Origin: an uncultured Eubacteriales bacterium
GTDB lineage: Bacteria > Bacillota > Clostridia > Oscillospirales > Acutalibacteraceae
DNA: 64,000 nucleotides
Direction of reading: 5' to 3'
Assembly: GCA_934462705.1 (NCBI GenBank)
Contig: CAKSIH010000003.1
Span: 62,001 to 126,000 of the forward strand
Part shown: positions 50,559-58,312 of the stretch, one piece after another
How the letters are laid out: every line of letters starts with the position of its first letter
How positions within the stretch are numbered: the first letter of the stretch is position 1
The notes under the pieces: model-generated
What the model was told of the DNA's origin: nothing
The model's database searches: none
The model's input: the letters and a program-made list of their open reading frames with translations, nothing else
Program-made: the position numbers and the translations under genes

Positions 50559-51002
50559 ATGAAAAAGTTTTTACCAGTAATTTTAGCGTTAGCAATGTTG
50601 GTGGTGCCAGTGGAAGCAGTGTCTTACGTTGCGGATGGAGGATTAGGTTATAAACTGCTTGAAACAATGAAAAGGACAGGTGCAACGAAGGTTCAAGCTG
50701 TTGTTACATTAGACAAAGAAGGCACGTATATGTCGAGGTTTGCTTTGTTTGGAAAAAGAAATCAGTTTTTAACAGCAAAACCTTGTCCTAAAGAGGCATA
50801 TATGGGAATTGAAAAAATAATCGATCAAAATCATGTTTTACAGGAGGTAAGAGATTTAAATTGTGACAGAGCGTTTCTTATTTTTAATGGATACATTAGT
50901 GGTCCTCAACTTCTACAAATAAAATTTTACAACTCAAGAGGTAATCTTGTTAAATCTGAGGAATGTAATGATCCAGATAAATATATGTTTATATTTGAGT
51001 AA
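50559..51002 (+). CDS. Tandem secreted protein 8
   Basis: A 147-residue member. Signal peptide MKKFLPVILALAMLVVPVE, with Pro at position 6 where others have Ser, and SYVA/DGG at the cut. Body: VTLDKEGTYMSRFALFGKRNQFL, helix ending LNCDRAFLIF, last hairpin IKFYNSRGNLVK. It is most like member 2. Function unknown. Confidence 0.84.
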   Translation: MKKFLPVILALAMLVVPVEAVSYVADGGLGYKLLETMKRTGATKVQAVVTLDKEGTYMSRFALFGKRNQFLTAKPCPKEAYMGIEKIIDQNHVLQEVRDLNCDRAFLIFNGYISGPQLLQIKFYNSRGNLVKSEECNDPDKYMFIFE

Positions 51003-51078
51003 GCACCATTATGCAGCATTAGATAATTCAGAATAAAGGTGTATAATATTTTAATAGATTTAATTAAGGAGAATATAT

Positions 51079-51657
51079 ATGAAAAAATTTTTATCAATAA
51101 TTTTAACTTTAGCAATGGTTATATTACCGGTGGGAGCAGTATCTTGTTTTGCAGATGAGAAAGAATTTATAGGCAATGATCAATACATTATGCTGCAGGA
51201 AATAATTAGTTCTTTGGGGTTAGCTGAACTTGCTTCAGAAGACGTGAATACTATGGAGATAATTGCCGATATGGATCAAAGTAGTTATACAGCAAGGGCT
51301 TGTTTTTTTGCTAAAGATGGACGACTTTTAAAGATTCAAAAATTGAGAGAAGGCAGCTTTGTATACGAGGAAATAAAAGAATACATAGAGGTTAATTATT
51401 TTACAAGTTTAGATACAATCGGCATTTATAAATGTTCCAAAGTAAATTTGAGTTTTTTTATAGGGACAAATGGTCATAAAGATATTGGCATTTTAACTGT
51501 AAGAGCTTACGATGAAGCACATTACAATGAAATAACTAGTAGTATTACTTCATTCTATAAGCTTTTTAGTTTAAAAAATTGCCCACAAATTATAGACAAG
51601 CTAGGACTATGGCATCAGCTAATTTGTGTATACTTTTTGTTTGCAAAATCGGTTTAA
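51079..51657 (+). CDS. Tandem secreted protein 9, long form
   Basis: A 192-residue member. Signal peptide MKKFLSIILTLAMVILPVG, cut probably after SCFA. Body: IIADMDQSSYTARACFFAKDGRLLKI, helix, YKCSKVNLSFF, then ILTVRAYDE. The C-terminus is extended by about 45 residues with a partly hydrophobic end (LICVYFLFAKSV). The extension may be read-through into former spacer DNA. Function unknown. Confidence 0.8.
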   Translation: MKKFLSIILTLAMVILPVGAVSCFADEKEFIGNDQYIMLQEIISSLGLAELASEDVNTMEIIADMDQSSYTARACFFAKDGRLLKIQKLREGSFVYEEIKEYIEVNYFTSLDTIGIYKCSKVNLSFFIGTNGHKDIGILTVRAYDEAHYNEITSSITSFYKLFSLKNCPQIIDKLGLWHQLICVYFLFAKSV

Positions 51658-51766
51658 TGGTAGCAGGGTCTAATCACTATTTTTTTGCAGATCTGGCTTA
51701 GATTTATGTACGGCTGCATATGTTTGGATATAAAAAACTTAATAATTTAATAGGAGTAGAACGAAT

Positions 51767-52192
51767 ATGAAAAAATTTTTATCAATAATTTTAGCATTAT
51801 CAATAATTTTAGTACCGATTGAAGCATTGTCGTGTTTTGCAAATGGAGGCAAAGATGACGTAGGGCAAAACCCTTTAGATATAGTTAAAGTAAGGACATG
51901 TCGTCCTGCAGCCGAACAAATAGTAATAGTAGCCAACATAAATTCTGAAGGTGAATTTGAAGCAAAAGTTGGTCTTGATTATTTAGATGGTGGCTTTTTT
52001 GATATGCACAAGTTGAGAAAAGGAACAGTAATGCATGACGAGGCCAATGGATATCTTCGTAGCTTTAGAATTTTGGAAGAAATCAGGCGTTTAAACTGTG
52101 AAAGGGCAACAGTTTTAATGGTACATAGCGGGCTTGCGTTTGCAAATTTCTTCGACAAAGACGGAAAGATTGTTAAGACTTGTATGTATTAA
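51767..52192 (+). CDS. Tandem secreted protein 10
   Basis: A 141-residue member. Signal peptide MKKFLSIILALSIILVPIE, cut probably after SCFA/NGG. Body: IVANINSEGEFEAKVGLDYLDGGFFDM, helix LRSFRILEEIRRLNCERATVLM, last hairpin AFANFFDKDGKIVKT. Ribosome site is weaker (AGGAGTAG). Function unknown. Confidence 0.84.
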   Translation: MKKFLSIILALSIILVPIEALSCFANGGKDDVGQNPLDIVKVRTCRPAAEQIVIVANINSEGEFEAKVGLDYLDGGFFDMHKLRKGTVMHDEANGYLRSFRILEEIRRLNCERATVLMVHSGLAFANFFDKDGKIVKTCMY

Positions 52193-52262
52193 AATATATA
52201 ATGATTTAACATATAGCTAACAGATATCAAATTTTAAGTTTTTATAATAAAGGAGAATACAT

Positions 52263-52715
52263 ATGAAGAAAATTTTATCACTAGTTTTAGTACTATCAAT
52301 GTTTATAATGCCAATAGGAATGACATCTTGCTTTGCAGATGGTGCACGAAAGAGTGAAGCTCAGCGTTTGGGAGAGGTGCTTGTAAAAATGAAGTCAAGA
52401 GGTCTTGTAAAAATGGTAACGGTAGTCGAAGTGGGAGATAAAGAGGACTTCACAATAAATTTTGATTTTTGGGGGCAAAGAAAAGCATTCTTAGGCACGT
52501 ACACATTATGCAAGGAAAGCCCAATGTACGAATGTGTTGAAAAGAAAATTAAGGATAATCACGTACGTGAAACCATAAAATCTTTAAATTGCAGCAAAGC
52601 AAAACTTGTAATGATACCATATACCTATATTATAATGGCAAGTTTTCTTGATAAGGATAAAAAAGTTGTTAAGGTTGAGTCTTATCCATATAAATTGTTT
52701 GATTTTTATTTATAG
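52263..52715 (+). CDS. Tandem secreted protein 11
   Basis: A 150-residue member. Signal peptide MKKILSLVLVLSMFIMPIG, cut probably after SCFA/DGA. Body: VEVGDKEDFTINFDFWGQRKAFLGTY, helix ending IKSLNCSKAKLVMI, last hairpin IIMASFLDKDKKVVKV. More Lys-rich than its relatives. AAAGGAGAA precedes ATG. Function unknown. Confidence 0.84.
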   Translation: MKKILSLVLVLSMFIMPIGMTSCFADGARKSEAQRLGEVLVKMKSRGLVKMVTVVEVGDKEDFTINFDFWGQRKAFLGTYTLCKESPMYECVEKKIKDNHVRETIKSLNCSKAKLVMIPYTYIIMASFLDKDKKVVKVESYPYKLFDFYL

Positions 52716-52878
52716 TAAGGTAATTACTGTAAATACGCTCAGCAGTATGGCTGGATTTAAAAAATTTTTCAGTTAAACAATATTTGTACTAAAACATGTG
52801 ACAGCCAGTATTTGAGATTAGGTTGGTTGCTATACATTTTATTTCAGCAATATTTAAATTATTTGAAGGAGAGTACAC

Positions 52879-53301
52879 GTGAAAAAGGTATTATCAGTAA
52901 TTTTAGCGTTGTCGGTGTTTTTAGTACCTACAGGAGCGATTTTCTGTTTTGCGGACTGGGGTAGAAAATATGAATCCACTTGTTTTAGTAAAAATTTGAA
53001 AGAACATGTATTGGAAAAGGTGCAAATGGTTGCGGAGGTTAGCAAAAATGGCAAAATTGTTTTACATGGAATTTTTTTTAAACAAGGAGGAGGATTTTTT
53101 AAAGTAAGTGAAGAGTTACCCAATGAAATCTGTACATTGTTTGTAAAAGAAATTGATAGGCTTAAAATTTTGAATCAAATGAAACTTTTAAATTGCAGTT
53201 TTGCAAAGGTTGTGTTTGAAAAAGGCATTGAGTCTAATATTTCTGTGTACGCGACTTTTTATGATGCACTAGGTAGGTATGTAAACTTAATTACTTTCTA
53301 A
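52879..53301 (+). CDS. Tandem secreted protein 12
   Basis: A 140-residue member that starts with GTG behind AAGGAGAG. Signal peptide MKKVLSVILALSVFLVPTG, cut probably after FCFA/DWG. Body: VAEVSKNGKIVLHGIFFKQGGGFFKV, helix IDRLKILNQMKLLNCSFAKVVFEKG, last hairpin VYATFYDALGRYV. Paired in sequence with member 6. Function unknown. Confidence 0.84.
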   Translation: MKKVLSVILALSVFLVPTGAIFCFADWGRKYESTCFSKNLKEHVLEKVQMVAEVSKNGKIVLHGIFFKQGGGFFKVSEELPNEICTLFVKEIDRLKILNQMKLLNCSFAKVVFEKGIESNISVYATFYDALGRYVNLITF

Positions 53302-53394
53302 TAGGATGCTAGGTTGAAAAATAAATGCGATTGTACTTAATAGTCAATAAGCAAAGAATATTTAAATTTTTTAGAAATTTAAAGGAGAATACAC

Positions 53395-53949
53395 ATGAAA
53401 AAGATTTTATCAGTAATTTTAGTGTTGTCAATGTTAATAGTGCCGTTGAAAACAATGTTCTGCTTTGCAGATGAAACACAAGAGACTTCAAGTCAAGGCT
53501 TTGCAGATGCAAATAGCGAGGTAGAATATCAAAAGGCGATTGAGAAACTAAAGGAAGAGAACATTGAGAGAATAGAATTGACAATTACAGTAGATAAAGA
53601 GACATCCTCTGTAAAGGCAATTTTATATGGAGCTGATGGTCAGCAGATAAGAGTTCACGAAATAACTGAAGATGAACTTAAAAGTATTAAACTTGATAAA
53701 CTCATTGAGAGCCTGCAAGCTGCATTAAAAAAATTTAGATACTGTAAAGTAGAGTTTATTTATGAAGATTTAGTTAAAAAGAAAGAAACCCCCTTAACAA
53801 CGAATATTTATGATGGAAAAGGAGTGCTTATTGAATCTTTTAGGTATAAAAGACTAAGCGATCTATCGAATCCGGAAGCTGAGGTAGAGATTAGGTCTGA
53901 GGTTGAAAGAAGAAAAATACTTGAAAAGGCTAAAAAAAACACAGGTTAG
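53395..53949 (+). CDS. Tandem secreted protein 13, charged long form
   Basis: A 184-residue member closing the array. Signal peptide MKKILSVILVLSMLIVPLK, cut probably after FCFA/DE. An acidic insert follows (ETQETSSQGFADANSE). Body: ITVDKETSSVKAILYGADGQQI, helix ending KKFRYCKVEFIYED, and TTNIYDGKGVLIESF. A charged, probably helical tail of about 40 residues ends the protein. Function unknown. Confidence 0.82.
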   Translation: MKKILSVILVLSMLIVPLKTMFCFADETQETSSQGFADANSEVEYQKAIEKLKEENIERIELTITVDKETSSVKAILYGADGQQIRVHEITEDELKSIKLDKLIESLQAALKKFRYCKVEFIYEDLVKKKETPLTTNIYDGKGVLIESFRYKRLSDLSNPEAEVEIRSEVERRKILEKAKKNTG

Positions 53950-53965
53950 CATAGTAAAGATCTCG

Positions 53966-54214
53966 ATGTTATCTCAAACAGTAATTGAAAGTAGTAAGTT
54001 TTGGGGAACTTTAGCTTATGCTGTATATCTGATGACTATTTTTGATATGACATCGTTTGGGCAAGAGCATTCTATTCTTGCTACCGGTATTTCATTGCTG
54101 GGAGCCGCTGTTTTAGAAGCAATAACTTACTTCTTTTCCACTGCAGTTAATTACACTTTTACTTACGAGTTACCAATGGAAGGCCTTAATTCAGCATATA
54201 AATGGTATGAATAA
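53966..54214 (+). CDS. Small two-helix membrane protein after the array
   Basis: An 82-residue protein from ATG 53966, 16 bases after array gene 13. It has two membrane segments (about 12-28 and 38-58) and a C-terminus FTYELPMEGLNSAYKWYE. A longer frame starts at 53903 within gene 13, but has no ribosome site there. The site before 53966 is weak (AAAG), so the start is uncertain. Being last before the terminator, it may belong to the array transcript. Not recognised. Confidence 0.5.
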   Translation: MLSQTVIESSKFWGTLAYAVYLMTIFDMTSFGQEHSILATGISLLGAAVLEAITYFFSTAVNYTFTYELPMEGLNSAYKWYE

Positions 54215-54268
54215 AGGTAGTAGTTACTGCTTGTATATTAAGAAAATTCAATAAGTGTTAATAATAAT

Positions 54269-54308
54269 AAAAAAAGCAGCAGTACTGGTGAGATACTGTT
54301 GCTTTTTT
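54269..54308 (+). terminator. Intrinsic terminator closing the array
   Basis: AAAAAAGCAGCAGTA pairs with TACTGTTGCTTTTTT (one G-U) around a 10-base loop. It is the first clear terminator after that of fba. Confidence 0.9.
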
Positions 54309-54393
54309 AGAATATTTTTGTTATTTCTTTTTTGCAATCAAAAATCAATTCTTCTGTGGTATAATTTCACTATAATGCTTTAGGAGTGATATT

Positions 54394-54735
54394 TTGAGAA
54401 TTGCAATTATAGGGTCAAGGAGTTTAAATGTGTGTATAGATAAATATGTACCACAAAATACTGAGTTAATTGTTAGTGGCGGTGCAAAGGGAATAGACCA
54501 AGTTGCTGAAAAATATGCTGATAAAAAAGGAATTGCCAAGTTAATAATAAAACCTAATTATCAAAAGTTTGGTAGGGGGGCCCCCCTTATTAGAAATAAG
54601 GAAATTGTAGAAAATGCAGATCTTATTTTAGCTTTTTGGGATGGAAAATCCAGAGGGACCATACATAGTGTAAAGTATGCAATGAAGTGCGGAAAGAAAG
54701 TATATTTACATGAATTTACAAGTGTAGAAAAATAG
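54394..54735 (+). CDS. SLOG-fold protein (DUF2493-like)
   Basis: A 113-residue Rossmann-like protein: RIAIIGSRSL, LIVSGGAKGIDQVAEKYADKKGI, GRGAPLIRNKEIVENADLILAFWDGKSRGTIHSVKYA. This is the SLOG superfamily pattern (GGxxGID, RNxxI, DGxSxGT), which binds nucleotide-derived ligands. Start TTG 54394 is 5 bases after TAGGAGTG. TATAAT at 54360 may be its -10 box. The ligand and role are unknown. It stands alone, convergent with ychF. Confidence 0.82.
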   Translation: MRIAIIGSRSLNVCIDKYVPQNTELIVSGGAKGIDQVAEKYADKKGIAKLIIKPNYQKFGRGAPLIRNKEIVENADLILAFWDGKSRGTIHSVKYAMKCGKKVYLHEFTSVEK

Positions 54736-54752
54736 GCAAGACAAACACTTGC

Positions 54753-55847
54753 CTATACATTAAACCTAAATAAGACTACGTCACCATCTTTCATAATGTA
54801 TTCTTTGCCTTCAGACCTAACAAGACCGTTTTCTTTTGCAGAAGCCATTGATCCGCATTTAATTAAATCGTCAAAATGAACAACCTCAGCACGAATGAAA
54901 CCGCGCTCAAAGTCTGTGTGAATCTTTCCTGCAGCTTTAGGAGCAGTGGTTCCTTTTTTTATGGTCCAAGCCCTAACTTCAGGTTTACCTGCGGTTAAAA
55001 ATGAAATGAGTCCGAGAAGGTCGTAGCAAGAACGAATTAATCTGTCAAGTCCAGATTCAGAAAGATTTAAATCTGATAAAAACAAGATTTTTTCATCTAA
55101 ATCCATTCCAGAAATTTCGGCTTCAATTTCAGCACAAATCGGTAATACAGAAGCGTTTTCTTCGCGTGCAATAGATTCTACAATTTTAAAATTTTTGTTG
55201 TTTTGAATACCATTTTTAAAATCATCTTCACTAACATTTGCAGCATATATAGTCGCTTTGCTTGTAAGAAGAGATATAGAATCTAACAAAACCTTTTCAT
55301 CACTGCTGCATTCAATAGATCTGGCAGGTTTTCCAGATTCAAGGACTCCCTTAACCATTTCAAAAAAATCAAGATCTAATTGGTACTTTTTATCTGACTT
55401 AATAAGTTTTTTAGTTTTGTCAATGCGTCTGTCAATCATTTCAATGTCAGATAAAATCAATTCCAAATTAATGGTTTCAATGTCCCTGGCAGGATCAATA
55501 CATCCGTCGACATGTACGATGTCGTCATTTTCAAAACACCGAACTACATGCACAATGGCGTCTACTTCTCTTATATTGGACAAAAATTTGTTTCCAAGGC
55601 CTTCTCCTTTGGAAGCCCCCTTAACAAGTCCGGCTATATCGACAAACTCAATTGTCGCCGGTGTGTACTTATCCGGCTGGTACATTTCAGCAAGTGCGTC
55701 AAGTCGCTTATCTGGCACGGCGACAACCCCTACATTTGGTTCGATGGTACAAAAAGGGTAGTTTGCAGACTGGGCCCCTGCATTAGTAATAGCGTTAAAA
55801 AGTGTGCTTTTACCTACATTTGGTAAACCTACAATTCCTAGTTTCAT
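54753..55847 (-). CDS. ychF: Ribosome-binding ATPase YchF
   Basis: A 364-residue Obg-family protein that prefers ATP. G1 is GLPNVGKSTLFNAIT, followed by NYPFCTIEPNVGVVAVPD and the switch region FVDIAGLVKGASKGEGLGNKFL. A coiled-coil region is present at about residues 130-200. The C-terminal TGS domain has TAGKPEVRAWTIKKGTTAPKAAGKIHTDFERGFIRAEV. It associates with ribosomes and stress responses. GAAAGG precedes the ATG. Confidence 0.96.
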   Translation of the reverse strand: MKLGIVGLPNVGKSTLFNAITNAGAQSANYPFCTIEPNVGVVAVPDKRLDALAEMYQPDKYTPATIEFVDIAGLVKGASKGEGLGNKFLSNIREVDAIVHVVRCFENDDIVHVDGCIDPARDIETINLELILSDIEMIDRRIDKTKKLIKSDKKYQLDLDFFEMVKGVLESGKPARSIECSSDEKVLLDSISLLTSKATIYAANVSEDDFKNGIQNNKNFKIVESIAREENASVLPICAEIEAEISGMDLDEKILFLSDLNLSESGLDRLIRSCYDLLGLISFLTAGKPEVRAWTIKKGTTAPKAAGKIHTDFERGFIRAEVVHFDDLIKCGSMASAKENGLVRSEGKEYIMKDGDVVLFRFNV

Positions 55848-55863
55848 AAGTTTTTCCTTTCTA

Positions 55864-55985
55864 GTATGCCCGCCCCCGCAAGTTTCAATGAAACTTGCGG
55901 GGGCGAAAAATTTTTAATTTTTCGCTGTTACAATTATACACCTAAAAAGGAATAAATGAAATAATAATTGTAACAGCGGGCATAC
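55864..55985. repeat. Cloverleaf-like intergenic repeat, copy 6 (long variant)
   Basis: The closing stem GTATGCCCGC/GCGGGCATAC (55864-55873 with 55976-55985) encloses three arms: 55874-55904 (about 13 pairs, CCCCGCAAGTTTC/GAAACTTGCGGGG), 55905-55923 (GAAAAATT/AATTTTTC) and 55924-55977 (14 pairs GCTGTTACAATTAT/ATAATTGTAACAGC with a ~26-base loop). The last arm shares two bases with the closing stem. It lies between the co-directional glycosylase and ychF genes. Confidence 0.72.
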
Positions 55986-55997
55986 ATTATCTACAAA

Positions 55998-56834
55998 TTA
56001 ATCAAAAAGATGAGGATTCATGCGACTGTAATGAAAAATATATTGCTGAGCAATGCCGGCATATTTTCCGAAAAAATCAAATTTCTTTCCTGGAAACAAA
56101 ACTTCCATAGCGCGTTTCATCCAAACGTCTAAGGGAAAAGCGTCGAGTCGATGGAAACCATATAAAAGGGTACATTCAGCAACTTTTGGACCAACTCCGG
56201 TAATTTGCATTAGCATTTTTCTTGCCTCATCAAGCGGAGCAGATTTAAGAGTTGAAAAGTCGATAAAGTTGCAATTTACTTTTTTAGCAGCGTCAATTAT
56301 GTATCTTGCACGAAATCCACATTTTATGGGAATCAAGTCATTTTCAGTTAAAGAGGAAATAATTTTAACGGAAGGAAAGGAAAAGGCATCGTCGCCTATT
56401 TTATTACCAAAATTCTCACACAGTCGTTTTATAATAAGTTTTATCCTGGGGATGTTGTTATTTTGAGATATAATAAAGGAACAGAGGGTTTCCCAGGGAT
56501 CCTGGTTTAAAATTCTAATTCCGGGTGCAAAATCTGCAGCAGTCTTTAAGATAGAATCTAAGGATGAAAGATCATTTTTTATTTTGCAGTAATCAGTGTT
56601 GAGATCGAAATAGTTGAGCCATAATTTTTCAAACTCCGCTAGGGACATATTATTTATAATAATAGAATTATTCTGACGCAAGAGTTTAATTTCCTTGCCA
56701 AATGCAATGCCCACAAAGGAATTATCCTCTAGTTTATTCCACCTAAAGCATTGTCCGCAATTAAAAGTTTGATCTAGATTAAAATCTTCTATATCTGCTA
56801 TTTCAATACATTTACCATTTTCAAAATACTTCAA
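55998..56834 (-). CDS. 8-oxoguanine DNA glycosylase (OGG type)
   Basis: A 278-residue base-excision repair enzyme. The N-terminal OGG domain reads FNLDQTFNCGQCFRWNKLEDNSFVGIAFG. The helix-hairpin-helix/GPD core has ITGVGPKVAECTLLYGFHRLDAFPLDVWMKRAM, with the catalytic Lys of GPK and Asp of PLD, and a preceding DPWETLCSFIISQNNNIPRI. Such enzymes remove 8-oxoG and cut the strand. AAGGAG fits TTG 56834, so the frame from GTG 56861 is too long. TATAAT lies on the minus strand at 56868-56863. Confidence 0.92.
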   Translation of the reverse strand: MKYFENGKCIEIADIEDFNLDQTFNCGQCFRWNKLEDNSFVGIAFGKEIKLLRQNNSIIINNMSLAEFEKLWLNYFDLNTDYCKIKNDLSSLDSILKTAADFAPGIRILNQDPWETLCSFIISQNNNIPRIKLIIKRLCENFGNKIGDDAFSFPSVKIISSLTENDLIPIKCGFRARYIIDAAKKVNCNFIDFSTLKSAPLDEARKMLMQITGVGPKVAECTLLYGFHRLDAFPLDVWMKRAMEVLFPGKKFDFFGKYAGIAQQYIFHYSRMNPHLFD

Positions 56835-56999
56835 AAAAACACTCCTTAACACATATAACACTATTATAGCAGATAAATTTTAATTATAGTATCAAAAAGT
56901 GAAAATAAAAATTCTTTTAGGACAAAATAATACAGTTTGTTTTAATTTTCTAATCGGAAATTATTTCCAATTAATTTAAGATATATTATTAATACTAAG

Positions 57000-57029
57000 T
57001 TTTCCACGTTTTCCACAGTGTTTTCCACA
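57000..57029. other. Three TTTTCCAC direct repeats (DnaA-box-like)
   Basis: TTTTCCACG (57000), TTTTCCACA (57009) and TTTTCCACA (57021) are in the same orientation. They differ by one base from the classical DnaA box TTATCCACA. They lie in a 506-base gap that also holds cloverleaf copy 3; nothing else is evident in that gap. Confidence 0.5.
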
Positions 57030-57098
57030 GGCCAATAAACGAAAACATTTTAAATAAATACTCATAGTATATAAGTGAAATCCGGATCCCGAATACTT

Positions 57099-57190
57099 GT
57101 GCCGGGCCGCGAGGCCCCCGCAGCTTTCAGCTGCGGGCAAATGGCAGCGCCATTTTGCAAGCGAAGCTTGCTGGCCTCGCGGCCCGGCAC
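57099..57190. repeat. Cloverleaf-like intergenic repeat, copy 3
   Basis: The best-formed copy: an 18-bp perfect closing stem (57099-57116 with 57173-57190) holding 57117-57137 (9 pairs, loop TTC), 57139-57155 (7 pairs, loop AGC) and 57157-57171 (6 pairs, loop GAA). No T run follows. It lies upstream of the small membrane-anchored protein gene. Confidence 0.92.
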
Positions 57191-57340
57191 AGATGCGTGT
57201 TTATTCAACATGTTAGGTACACAAAAATAGAAGTGTTTAATTTTAACCCAAATGGTAACATAGAAAAGATTAAGGAAGTGAATATAAAATTAAAAAAGTG
57301 ACCACAATATGGAAAAGAGAAGAGGTAGGTGTTATAGTGC

Positions 57341-57598
57341 ATGATAAAGGGAATAAACAAAAACGTAATAGAAGTATCGGATGTAGAAAGCGTATACTAT
57401 GATAAAGCAATTTTATTTATAAAGCCGCAGTTTGCAGATATAGGACGAGAGATGTTGGAGGTAGAGGCAAAAAAAATACTAGGGAACATAGATGTGACAT
57501 CAAGCATAAAAAGTAAAAGAAGAATGTTTGAAAAAGCAATGATAATAATATGTACGGCAGCAGTAACTGCCACATTATGCCTAGTTTTTTTATGTTAA
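57341..57598 (+). CDS. Small tail-anchored protein of unknown function
   Basis: An 85-residue protein. The cytoplasmic part (1-62) is mixed and charged, with VIEVSDVESVYYDKAILFIKPQF. A single membrane segment closes it (MIIICTAAVTATLCLVFLC), ending in Cys. GAGGTAGG precedes the ATG at 57341. The mecA-like gene follows after 139 bases. I do not recognise a family. Confidence 0.6.
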   Translation: MIKGINKNVIEVSDVESVYYDKAILFIKPQFADIGREMLEVEAKKILGNIDVTSSIKSKRRMFEKAMIIICTAAVTATLCLVFLC

Positions 57599-57737
57599 AT
57601 TAATAATTTTGTAAAAAGTGATGTAATTTTAAAATATAAATTACGCCATCCAGCAATATACACTTGCACATAATGCACATTCATAATATTATGGTATTAA
57701 GGAGAAGTTTAATTTTAGTGCATTGGGGGTGCCATTG

Positions 57738-58310
57738 TTGATACTGGAAAAAATAGATGAGACTCGCTTATTAATAGGATTGACCGGCGAGGATATGGAT
57801 TTACTAGACTTGACGTTTAGTCAACTAAATTGGAAGGATGATTACTCAAGAGAAGTGATATGGAAATTACTTTCGCGAGCAAAAAAAGAAATAGGGTTTA
57901 TGACAGATGATAAACAGTTGATGATAGAGGCAATACCTCAACAAGATGGCTGTTTTGTTTTAATAACGCTACTTGCAAAACTAAATAAAGAAAGAAAAAT
58001 ATTTAAAATAAAGGAAAACAAGAGACCTTATGTGTTTTTATTTAAATCATCAGAAAACTTAATACGTGCTATAGAAAGGCTTTATGACAATGAATGTAAA
58101 TTTATAAGAAGCACGGTTTTAGAATATAATGAAAAGTATTATATAATTATATATGTACAAGGGTCCATGTCAACGAAGTTACAGGCAATAGTGAGTGAGT
58201 ATGGAGAATTAGTAGGAAAGGACTTTATAGTAGCTGCTCAAGTAAGTGAGCAAGGAAAGATCATAGCGAAGAACAACGCTATTGAGAAGATAGGTAAGTT
58301 TTTTCGGTAA
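57738..58310 (+). CDS. MecA-like adaptor protein
   Basis: A 190-residue protein matching the MecA pattern: an N-terminal substrate-binding part (ILEKIDETRLLIGLTGEDMDLLDLTFSQLNW, REVIWKLLSRAKKEIGFMTDDKQLMIEAIPQQDGCFVLIT), a linker, and a C-terminal ClpC-binding ferredoxin-like domain (YVFLFKSSENLIRAIERLYD... to the end). MecA delivers proteins to ClpCP and controls competence or sporulation. GGGGGTG is best spaced for TTG 57738; TTG 57735 or 57723 are alternatives. No clp gene is nearby. Confidence 0.78.
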   Translation: MILEKIDETRLLIGLTGEDMDLLDLTFSQLNWKDDYSREVIWKLLSRAKKEIGFMTDDKQLMIEAIPQQDGCFVLITLLAKLNKERKIFKIKENKRPYVFLFKSSENLIRAIERLYDNECKFIRSTVLEYNEKYYIIIYVQGSMSTKLQAIVSEYGELVGKDFIVAAQVSEQGKIIAKNNAIEKIGKFFR

Positions 58311-58312
58311 AA

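Larger units (their letters stand above)
46808..53949 (+). repeat. Tandem array of thirteen secreted-protein paralogues
   Basis: Thirteen head-to-tail genes, all on the plus strand, share the ribosome site and a ~27-codon signal peptide at near identity, while mature regions diverge. Spacers are 17-182 bases. The common mature pattern is a hairpin with a DG turn, a second turn ending G-x-F-L, a helix ending near LNC-x-A, and a last hairpin A-x-F-Y-x-x-x-G-x-I-V-K. Individual genes are listed separately. Confidence 0.9.

Noticed and set aside
46820..53460. Lipoprotein reading of the array signal peptides (Cys in SCFAD)
   Set aside because: The Cys is replaced by Ser, Asn or Tyr in several members and the residues before it do not form a proper lipobox; signal peptidase I cleavage after FA fits better.
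46808..53949. CRISPR-like or phage tail-fibre array interpretation of the regular repeats
   Set aside because: Repeats are coding leaders spaced by about 400-600 bases, each opening a full secreted protein gene; no cas genes or short spacers are present.
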